A stretch of 61,273 bases of DNA from Puniceicoccales bacterium Verruco_01 (lineage in GTDB: Bacteria > Verrucomicrobiota > Verrucomicrobiia > Opitutales > Oceanipulchritudinaceae). This document shows, in pieces, positions 55,389 to 61,273 of this stretch. A model generated the notes under the pieces. The model ran no database searches, was not told the DNA's origin, and was given only the letters and a program-made list of their open reading frames with translations. The number at the start of each line of letters is the position of its first letter. Within the stretch, counting starts at the first letter, position 1. Both the position numbers and the translations under genes were made by a program. The stretch covers positions 1 to 61,273 of the forward strand of contig LVBV01000023.1 of assembly GCA_001604565.1 (NCBI GenBank), read 5' to 3'.

Positions 55389-56627
55389 GTGAGCGATAAC
55401 GGCACAGCATACGACGTGGCGAAGGTGCGGGCGGACTTCCCGCTCATCGAGAACCTTGCGAAGGGGGCAAAACCTCTCGTGTACCTCGACAGTGCGGCGA
55501 GCACGCAGAAGCCCCGGATCGTTGTGGAGGCGCTCTCCGACTTTTACCTCAAGGACTACGCGAACATCCACCGGGGCGTGCACTTCCTTTCCCAGAAGGC
55601 GACAGACGCTTACGAGAAGGCGCGGGAAACGGCCCGGCGCTTCGTGAACGCCCGCGAGGCGGCGGAATGCATCTTTGTCCGCAACGCGACCGAGGGCGTG
55701 AACCTCGTTGCGAGCTCCTACGCGAAGAGCCGGCTCAAGCCCGGCGCGAACATCGTCCTGACGACGATGGAACACCACGCGAACATCGTGCCCTGGCAGA
55801 TGGCGCTGGAGGGCACGGGAGCAGAACTTCGCGTGGTCCCGATTGACTCGCGCGGCGTACTCGATGTGGAAGCCTTTGGGAAGCTCGTGGACGAGAACAC
55901 GGTGATTGCGGCGTTTTCCTACGTATCGAACGTCCTCGGCACCGTGAACCCGGTGAAGAAGCTGACGGCGATTGCCCACGACAAGGGTGCGAAAGTCCTC
56001 GTGGACGCCGCGCAGGCCGCCCCGCACCGCAAGATCGACGTCGCCGATATCGGCTGCGACTTCCTCGTCCTCTCCGGACACAAGATCTACGGACCGACCG
56101 GCATCGGCCTTTTGTATGCAAAGCGGGAAATCCTCGAAAAGATGCCCCCGTACCAAGGCGGCGGCGACATGATCCTCACCGTCTCCTTCGAGAAAACGAC
56201 CTACAAGGGCATCCCGGACCGCTTCGAGGCCGGCACGCCGCACATCGCGGGCGCGGTGGGCATGGCGGCGGCGATGGACTACATGGAGAGGATCGGCCTT
56301 GCCAACATCGAGGCACACGAGGCGGCGCTCCTTTCCCGTTGCCGGGAAAAGCTCGCCCCAATCCCGGGCCTCAAGGAAATCGGCACGGCGCCCGGCAAGG
56401 CGGCGGTCTTTTCCTTCACGCTCGAAGGCGTTCACCCGCACGACATCGGCACCTTCCTCGACGCGGACAACATCGCGATCCGCGCCGGGCACCACTGCGC
56501 CGAGCCGCTCATGAAGTTCCTCAAAATCCCCGGCACGGCCCGCGCCTCCTTCGGGATGTACAACACAGCGGAGGAAGTGGACAAACTGGCAACCGCGCTC
56601 GAAAAAATCGTCAAATTCTTCGCATAG
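55389..56627 (+). CDS. sufS: cysteine desulfurase SufS
   Basis: 412 residues from the GTG at 55389 (MSDNGTAYDVAKVRADFPLI); an in-frame ATG at 55347 is possible. PLP enzyme that removes sulfur from cysteine for Fe-S cluster assembly. Motifs: YLDSAASTQKP, VRNATEGVNLVA, EHHANIVPW, PLP Lys232 in SGHKIYGPTGIG, and active-site Cys370 in RAGHHCAEPLM, the group II (SufS) arrangement. Paired with sufU downstream, from which it is separated by a repeat element; sufBCD are not in the window. Confidence 0.95.
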   Translation: MSDNGTAYDVAKVRADFPLIENLAKGAKPLVYLDSAASTQKPRIVVEALSDFYLKDYANIHRGVHFLSQKATDAYEKARETARRFVNAREAAECIFVRNATEGVNLVASSYAKSRLKPGANIVLTTMEHHANIVPWQMALEGTGAELRVVPIDSRGVLDVEAFGKLVDENTVIAAFSYVSNVLGTVNPVKKLTAIAHDKGAKVLVDAAQAAPHRKIDVADIGCDFLVLSGHKIYGPTGIGLLYAKREILEKMPPYQGGGDMILTVSFEKTTYKGIPDRFEAGTPHIAGAVGMAAAMDYMERIGLANIEAHEAALLSRCREKLAPIPGLKEIGTAPGKAAVFSFTLEGVHPHDIGTFLDADNIAIRAGHHCAEPLMKFLKIPGTARASFGMYNTAEEVDKLATALEKIVKFFA

Positions 56628-56642
56628 GAACAGGGAAGAGGA

Positions 56643-56800
56643 AGAATTTCTTAACCGCAGATAAACGCAGATGTCCGCAGATTTCCAGATATGGGTTCAG
56701 GGACAGAAATTCTTTTCTTAACTCAAAATCCTCTTGCTCTTTCATCTGCGCAAATCTGCGTTTATCTGCGGTTAAATATCTGGAATTTTTCTTCGCTGGG
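56643..56800. repeat. REP/MITE-like palindromic element
   Basis: Perfect 22-bp inverted arms, TTAACCGCAGATAAACGCAG+AT at 56651-56672 and its reverse complement at 56754-56775, 81 bp apart, with partial extra complementarity outside and inside (AAGAATTTC/GAAAAATTC, CCAGATAT). The CGCAGATAAACGCAGAT word is a dispersed repeat I recall from several environmental phyla. It contains no gene. Confidence 0.8.
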
Positions 56801-56837
56801 AATCCGTGCAATCTGTGGATAAGCTTTCTTTTCAGCC

Positions 56838-57281
56838 ATGAACGAGATGGAGGAGCTTTACCGGGAGATCATCCTGGATCACAACAAACGCCCGCGTAAC
56901 TTTCACGCGATGGAGGATGCCACGCATCATGCCGACGGCCACAATCCCCTCTGCGGCGACGAGATCGAGGTGTTCGTGAAGGTGGAAGGCGGCAAAATCG
57001 CCGACATTTCCTTTCAGGGCGAGGGCTGCGCCATTTCCAAATCGAGCGCATCGCTCATGACGAGCGCCCTCAAGGGCAAGACCCTCGACGAGGCGAAGAG
57101 GGAGTGCGGCATCGTCGTCGCCATGCTGACGGGCAAGACGGATTCGATTCCCGACGAGCTTGGCGACATCGCGGCGCTGCAGGGCGTCCGCCAGTTCCCC
57201 GCAAGAATCAAGTGCGCCACTCTCTCGTGGCACACGCTGGAGGAATCCCTGCAAGGCGGCAAAACCGCCTCGACGGAGTAA
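56838..57281 (+). CDS. sufU: SufU-type Fe-S scaffold / sulfur acceptor
   Basis: 147 residues. IscU/SufU family: Cys39 in NPLCGDEIEV with Asp41, Cys64 in GEGCAISKSSAS, Cys126 in RIKCATLSWHTLEE. The family's insertion between the second and third Cys (LKGKTLDEAK...) is present, which marks SufU rather than IscU. In Gram-positives SufU is the Zn-dependent sulfur acceptor of SufS; the neighbouring sufS supports the same role here. Confidence 0.93.
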   Translation: MNEMEELYREIILDHNKRPRNFHAMEDATHHADGHNPLCGDEIEVFVKVEGGKIADISFQGEGCAISKSSASLMTSALKGKTLDEAKRECGIVVAMLTGKTDSIPDELGDIAALQGVRQFPARIKCATLSWHTLEESLQGGKTASTE

Positions 57282-57293
57282 CGGAGCGCGTTT

Positions 57294-57671
57294 CTACAGC
57301 ACCTTCACCGTTTCGTGCGCGCCTTCTTCCAGAAGGTAGTGGACGACGAAGCTCGCGGACACATCCCCCTCGTTGTCGAAGCGCGCCACAGACACGCCCG
57401 CAGGCTCGTAAAAGGCGTCGCCCGCCTTCAAGTGCTGGACGTGTTCGCCCTGCCTCTGGTAGGCGATGAAGCCCGCCGTCACCACGCCCATCGTCGGGCA
57501 GGGATGCAGGTGGAGCGGCGCGGACACGCCGGGGGCCATCGTCACGGACTGGATTTCGACACGGGCGATTCTCCGCGCGGGAGCGATTTCTGCGTGAAGA
57601 AGGCCCTTGCGGACAATCGGCGCGGGAGCGGCGCCGGGGCTTGGTTGCTCCATGGGAATCTCCTTTTCCAT
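57294..57671 (-). CDS. cupin-domain protein
   Basis: 125 residues. Single cupin: motif 1 PLHLHPCPTMGVVTAGFIAYQ (metal ligands His, His, then Glu replaced by Thr/Met region) and motif 2 GDAFYEPAGVSVARFDNEGDVSASFVVHYLLEEG. A small metal-binding beta-barrel with no predictable substrate. It converges on sufU, with 12 bp between the two stops. Confidence 0.82.
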   Translation of the reverse strand: MEKEIPMEQPSPGAAPAPIVRKGLLHAEIAPARRIARVEIQSVTMAPGVSAPLHLHPCPTMGVVTAGFIAYQRQGEHVQHLKAGDAFYEPAGVSVARFDNEGDVSASFVVHYLLEEGAHETVKVL

Positions 57672-57862
57672 AGCGTTCGATATTGGAGACGCGGCAAAGC
57701 GGGATTATGCCGCCCCACCGGGAACTATCACGATCCGGCCGCGGTCCACAGCCCCTTGAAAGACAACGTCCTGCAAAGCGTCACGGCACCCGAAACACTC
57801 CGCCGTGTTTTTCTTGCCCTTCCCGTGGAAGGAACCAAGATTACGCGAAGCTAGAGAGCCCT

Positions 57863-58777
57863 ATGAAAATCACCCTTTTTGCGAAACTCGCCCTCGCGGC
57901 GTCCGTACTGGCCCTTTCCGGTTGCCAGCACTTCATCCAGAACGAGACCCCGGCCAAGATTCCGGCCAACGCCTCGGACATCTACACCTTCTCGGTGAAG
58001 GTGAACGAAGCACAGCGCAAGATTGTGCCGAAGTCGCTGAAGGTGCAGATCGTCATCAACGGAGAGACGATCGACATGAAGCGCGACGAGGCGGGCAAGG
58101 AGATCTGGAGCATCGATTACCCGGTGGCGAGCAACGTCGCCGAAGCTGCCTATTACTTCATCGTCCGCTACGCAACCAACGAGGACGGCGTGATCGTCAA
58201 GCACGAGGAATACTCCACCGACTTCACCGGCGGTGGGGCTCCGCACAAGTCCTCCATCATGAACCGCTACGTGATCCGCATCGCCTCCAGCCGCGCGCCG
58301 GTGGGTGCGATGATCGCGGTGGTAGGCCAGGGCTTTTCGGAAAACGACACGATCATGGTGGGCGATGCCGAAGCCAAGACGACGATTGTCTCCCGCAGCC
58401 ACCTGAACTTCATCGTCCCGAACCTGCCCGCGGGCCAGTCCTACGAGGTGAAACTCCACACCCAGAGCGGTGATGTCCCCGCCGGGCGCCTCCGCATCGA
58501 CACCTCCACGATCGGCGTTCAGCCCAACACCATTTCCATCAAGGCAGGCGACTCGCTGCCCCTCACCTTCTTCATCGACACGGCGGCCCCGGCGGGCGGT
58601 CTGACGATCGACGTTTCGACGAACATTCCCGCCTGCATCGTAATGCCCGTCGTGACGATTCCCGAGGGCCAGCGTTCCGTGAGCGTCACGGTTCAGGGCT
58701 CTGCCTCGGGGAACGGCTTCCTGATCATCAGTGCCCCCGGCTACGAGAAGGCCCGCATTCCCGTCACCATCGAATAG
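57863..58777 (+). CDS. lipoprotein with IPT/TIG-like domain
   Basis: 304 residues from the ATG at 57863. Lipobox LSGC at Cys21 after MKITLFAKLALAASVLA. The body has a beta-sandwich region (IYTFSVKVNEAQRKIVPKSLKVQIVINGE), an IPT/TIG-like module (VIRIASSRAPVGAMIAVVGQGFSENDTIMVGDAEAKTTIVSRSHLNFIVPNLPAGQSYEVKL) and a C-terminal beta domain ending in ARIPVTIE. Surface or periplasmic binding protein of unknown function. It is followed by the HIT gene 12 bp downstream. Confidence 0.78.
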   Translation: MKITLFAKLALAASVLALSGCQHFIQNETPAKIPANASDIYTFSVKVNEAQRKIVPKSLKVQIVINGETIDMKRDEAGKEIWSIDYPVASNVAEAAYYFIVRYATNEDGVIVKHEEYSTDFTGGGAPHKSSIMNRYVIRIASSRAPVGAMIAVVGQGFSENDTIMVGDAEAKTTIVSRSHLNFIVPNLPAGQSYEVKLHTQSGDVPAGRLRIDTSTIGVQPNTISIKAGDSLPLTFFIDTAAPAGGLTIDVSTNIPACIVMPVVTIPEGQRSVSVTVQGSASGNGFLIISAPGYEKARIPVTIE

Positions 58778-58789
58778 AGGGACCGCGCC

Positions 58790-59134
58790 ATGGCGGACAA
58801 GACCATCTTCCAGAAAATCGAGGCGGGGGAAATCCCGGCGAAGATCGAGTATCAGGACGCTGAGTGCTTCGCCATCCGCGACATCAACCCGCAGGCACCG
58901 CTGCACCTGCTCGTCATCCCGCGCAAAGTGGTCCCGCACCTTTCGGAGGCTTCGGCTGCTGACGCGGCGCTCCTCGGGCACCTGCTGCTCGTGGCGCGCG
59001 ACCTGGCCCTCAAGCTCGGCTGCGGCGACGGCTTCCGCACGGTGATCAACAACGGGAAGAACGCGGGCGAGACGGTGCCGCACCTGCACGTTCACGTCTT
59101 GGGAGGCCGCCCCCTCGGCTGGCCCCCGGGATAG
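58790..59134 (+). CDS. HIT-family nucleotide hydrolase (HinT-like)
   Basis: 114 residues. HIT motif HLHVHVLGGRPLGWPPG at the C-terminus with the histidine triad, plus KIEYQDAECFAIRDINPQAPLHLLVIPRK and GFRTVINNGKNAGETVPH. HinT-like enzymes hydrolyse nucleoside phosphoramidates such as AMP-lysine. Length is standard. Terminator at 59150 follows. Confidence 0.94.
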   Translation: MADKTIFQKIEAGEIPAKIEYQDAECFAIRDINPQAPLHLLVIPRKVVPHLSEASAADAALLGHLLLVARDLALKLGCGDGFRTVINNGKNAGETVPHLHVHVLGGRPLGWPPG

Positions 59135-59149
59135 ATTCTCTTGCCTTTC

Positions 59150-59184
59150 AACGCGCGTTTCCCCCGGGAAGCGCGCGTTTTTTT
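59150..59184 (+). terminator. rho-independent terminator
   Basis: AACGCGCG pairs with CGCGCGTT, with an inner TTCCC/GGGAA extension, followed by T-rich sequence. 16 bp after the HIT gene. Confidence 0.9.
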
Positions 59185-59269
59185 CGTACACGGATTCCGG
59201 CAACGCATCCCTTCGGCCCACCTAGATTTTACTTTTTCTTTACAAGCGCAGAGAAATAAAAACGGTTCC

Positions 59270-59577
59270 CCGTGCTCATATGAGTATCCGATCCCATACC
59301 GGATTACCTGCCGCAAGGTAGGATTTCGCGCGGGATCCCGTTCTTGCAAAGACTTTTTTGGGGCGACCCGGAACCCCAGGGTGTCGGTTGCCGGCTGAAA
59401 CGGTTTGGGGAAATTGGTTCAGCCAGGCGTTGTTTCTCTGAAACAAAAATGGCACCACTGGTTGATTCCGGTGTCGAAATGCAATGGGTAAAGAAGGCGG
59501 CGGGTGGAAAGAGTGCATACTTAACCCCGCCGACCCTCTTCAAGTATGGGGTGTAGTTAGGAGTATGGGTAAAACCG
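59270..59577 (+). ncRNA. candidate structured non-coding RNA
   Basis: Between the HIT gene terminator and tyrA lies about 400 bp without a convincing protein gene but with a chain of hairpins: CTCATATGAG (59275-59284), TACCT/AGGTA (~59306-59322), CGGGATCCCG (~59331-59340), GGGG/CCCC (59360-59377), GGCTGAA/TTCAGCC (59393-59424), TGTTTC/GAAACA (59431-59445), GGCACC/GGTGTC (59451-59475) and CATACTT/AAGTATG (59516-59548, enclosing a CCCCGCCG that can pair alternatively with CGGCGGG at 59498-59504). It ends at a strong terminator. It lacks tmRNA, RNase P, SRP and T-box signatures. Strand and ends are inferred. Confidence 0.5.
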
Positions 59578-59612
59578 GGCGCCGGAGCTGGTAACTCCGG
59601 CGCCTTATTTTG
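59578..59612 (+). terminator. rho-independent terminator without an upstream gene
   Basis: Ten-base-pair stem (59578-59587 with 59595-59604) and TTATTTTGT tail. The HIT gene already has its own terminator 400 bp upstream, so this one belongs to a separate transcript. Confidence 0.88.
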
Positions 59613-59713
59613 TACCGGTATGGCGGATGCCGGGGCCATCCCAACCGCCAGCCCGGGCCCCGGGGGTCTCGACAAGAAAGGCCGCGCTCTGCTAGGATGA
59701 CCGCACCAACCCC

Positions 59714-60604
59714 ATGGAGCCTGCATTTACCCAGATGACTGTTCTTGCCCCCGGACTGCTCGGCGGTTCTCTCGCCATCGGAGCGCGTCAGCGGGGATTG
59801 GTGAAGAGAATTCACGTCTGGGCACGCAGGCCAGAAGTGCGCGAAAAGTGCCGCCAGCAGTACTGGTGCGACGCCGCCTTTGAAACTCCCGAGGAAGCGG
59901 TGGCGGGCAGCGACCTTGTCGTCATCTGCACACCGGTGGAAACGATCCACCGCCTTGCCCGCCGCGTGGCCGGGAGCCTGCGCGAGGGTGCGGTGGTCAC
60001 GGATGTCGGCTCGACCAAGGGACGTCTCTGCCGTCTGATCGAGGCCATCATGCCACCCGGACGCCATTTCGTCGGGAGCCACCCGATGGCCGGCTCCGAA
60101 AAGAGCGGCATGGAGTTCGCCTCCGGCACCCTGTTCGAAACGCGCACCTGTTTCGTGACGCCCGTCGAAACGACCGATCCCGTTTCCGTGGCGAAGATCG
60201 CCGCCTTCTGGAAGGCCCTCGGCATGGAGATCGTTACCCTCCCGCCTGAAAAACACGACGAGATCGTCGCGAACATCAGTCACCTTCCCCACTTCACCGC
60301 GACGATCCTCTGCAACTGGCTTGCCCACGGCAATAGCGACTGGAAGGGCTGGGCAGGACAAGGCCTGCGCGACACCACCCGCGTGGCCTCCGGCAGCCCG
60401 GACATGTGGCGCGCGATCTGCGAGGAGAACCGCGACGAGATCCTCCGAGCGCTCGAAGGTTTTGCATCGGAATTCTCCATCATGCGCAAAGCCCTTGAGG
60501 ACCGAAACTACGACAAGCTGTTCCGGCTCTTTGAAAGCGGCAAGGCCTACAGAGACAGCATGTCGGTGAAGCCCTGCAAGAACACAGAGCTGGTGCATGG
60601 CTGA
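59714..60604 (+). CDS. tyrA: prephenate dehydrogenase
   Basis: 296 residues. NAD(P)-dependent enzyme of tyrosine synthesis (prephenate to 4-hydroxyphenylpyruvate). Rossmann GLLGGSLAIGARQRG near 14-28, VVTDVGSTKG, substrate site GSHPMAGSEKSG, and NISHLPHFTATILCN. No C-terminal ACT domain. Its last 8 bp overlap the next gene. Confidence 0.93.
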   Translation: MEPAFTQMTVLAPGLLGGSLAIGARQRGLVKRIHVWARRPEVREKCRQQYWCDAAFETPEEAVAGSDLVVICTPVETIHRLARRVAGSLREGAVVTDVGSTKGRLCRLIEAIMPPGRHFVGSHPMAGSEKSGMEFASGTLFETRTCFVTPVETTDPVSVAKIAAFWKALGMEIVTLPPEKHDEIVANISHLPHFTATILCNWLAHGNSDWKGWAGQGLRDTTRVASGSPDMWRAICEENRDEILRALEGFASEFSIMRKALEDRNYDKLFRLFESGKAYRDSMSVKPCKNTELVHG

Positions 60605-61124
60605 CGCACTCTTCCACTTCGACAGGGCCGAAGCCCTCCCGACGGATGTGAAAAACGCCGCCGCGCGCCTCATGGCCCTTGTCTGGCCGCCGGTTCCGGG
60701 GATGGCCCCGCGCCGGATGATCCAGAGGGAGGACCGCGCGGATCGTGTCCTTGCCGTTCTCATGGAAGAGGGCGAGGCGCTCGCCACGGCGGAGAGTTTT
60801 GTCCTTCCCGTGCTCCTCGACGGCAACCCGGGAAAAATTCTGGCTCTTGCGGGGGTCTGCACGCATCCGGAGCGGCGGAAACTGGGGCTTGGTCGCAGTG
60901 TCGTCCTCCCCCACTTCGCCCGCGCAAGGCAGTCCGGCGCGGCAATCCTGTTCCAGACGCCCGTTCCGGAATTCTACGCGAAACTCGGCGCCGTGCTCTT
61001 TATCGGCAGAGTGAGCGATTCCACTCTCCCCGGCACGCCGCCCTTCTGGGATCCCTTCCCGATGTGGTTCCCCGCAAACGCGCCGCAGCCGCGCGAGATC
61101 GACCTTTGCGGCCCCGGATTCTGA
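60597..61124 (+). CDS. GNAT-family N-acetyltransferase
   Basis: 175 residues. Acetyl-CoA-binding core visible: ILALAGVCTHPERRKLGLGRSVVLPHFARARQSGAAILFQTPVPEFYAKLGAVLFIG (beta4, RRKLGLG pyrophosphate loop, beta5). Substrate unknown. Overlap with tyrA by 8 bp suggests co-translation. Confidence 0.85.
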   Translation: MADALFHFDRAEALPTDVKNAAARLMALVWPPVPGMAPRRMIQREDRADRVLAVLMEEGEALATAESFVLPVLLDGNPGKILALAGVCTHPERRKLGLGRSVVLPHFARARQSGAAILFQTPVPEFYAKLGAVLFIGRVSDSTLPGTPPFWDPFPMWFPANAPQPREIDLCGPGF

Positions 61125-61218
61125 TCCCTGTGTGATCCCGTAAAGAGCTTGCGGGACGCGGTTGAAATCCGTATCGTGAAGACGATTCGCAGCTTCGGCT
61201 CCTTCCGGAGACCCCCAA

Positions 61219-61273
61219 ATGGCCGGATTCGACGAACAGATTGTCCGCGAGTACTTCGAGTTGCAGGGCTTCA
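61219..61273 (+). CDS. start of a gene cut by the window edge
   Basis: ATG at 61219 opens MAGFDEQIVREYFELQGF and runs off the end. CGGAG lies 14 bp upstream. The opening resembles a conserved hypothetical protein I associate with Verrucomicrobia, but 18 residues are not enough to name it. Confidence 0.5.
   Translation, partial: MAGFDEQIVREYFELQGF

Noticed and set aside
59450..59460. TGGCACCAC word upstream of tyrA as a T-box
   Set aside because: The GCG part of the T-box core is missing, the terminator does not follow at the usual distance and no specifier stem is apparent.
59344..59556. A 70-codon ORF within the structured region near tyrA
   Set aside because: No ribosome binding site or family; the hairpins cross it. 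Kept as a candidate RNA instead.
1..61273. tRNA genes, rRNA genes or a CRISPR array
   Set aside because: I looked through the intergenic stretches for a GTTCRANNC T-loop and for spaced repeats and found none. A tRNAscan run would settle it.

Overview
The window looks like a chromosomal segment from a Verrucomicrobiota bacterium of the Opitutae type. This is inferred from the proteins: TonB-dependent receptors that begin the mature protein with an LSPFxV(T/E) segment, a secreted protein with a Trp/Tyr-rich C-terminal repeat, Gram-negative envelope genes (AsmA-like, DUF481, many prepilin-like proteins, lipoproteins) and a high-GC genome. There is no rRNA or tRNA here to prove the assignment. 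I saw no CRISPR array and no phage block.

Layout. 1-1940: a scarred accessory patch in which an RHS-repeat fragment lies between two ~270-bp direct repeats, the right-hand copy abutting a TonB receptor cut off after about 70 codons. 1971-9419 (minus): a GH53 galactanase lipoprotein, a DUF481 outer-membrane protein and a very large AsmA-like protein. 9846-13567 (plus): an outer-membrane barrel, a TrpX-type ABC substrate-binding protein and a secreted repeat protein. 13662-17836 (minus): KDPG aldolase, a small unknown protein and uvrA, divergent from rarA (17950-19383) across a shared promoter with a LexA-like palindrome. 19614-28904 (minus): a 1235-aa TonB receptor, a CheA with an unusual duplicated N-terminus and a hybrid histidine kinase. 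28986-32965 (minus): rsmE, xylB, xylA (xylose to xylulose-5-phosphate).

33173-44025 (minus) is a type IV pilus-like gene cluster and the most unusual part. Four to five prepilin-like genes, including an 864-aa one and a 58-codon stub, plus a PilX-like protein, are followed by a PilC/GspF platform protein and an 831-aa fusion of a PilM-like domain, a transmembrane segment, three PEGA domains and a TonB C-terminal domain. No assembly ATPase, PilQ or prepilin peptidase is in the window.

44357-49077: an uptake system (degenerate P-loop protein, FecCD-type permease, ABC ATPase) divergent from its probable TonB receptor. 49240-61273: mostly housekeeping genes (an acyl-AMP ligase, two paralogous lipoproteins, lipocalin, SufS/SufU, cupin, HIT protein, TyrA, GNAT), with an RsbW-like ATPase fused to an acetyltransferase, a REP/MITE-like palindrome between sufS and sufU, a double palindrome at 50241-50306 and a heavily structured, terminator-ended non-coding stretch at 59270-59612 that is a candidate RNA gene.
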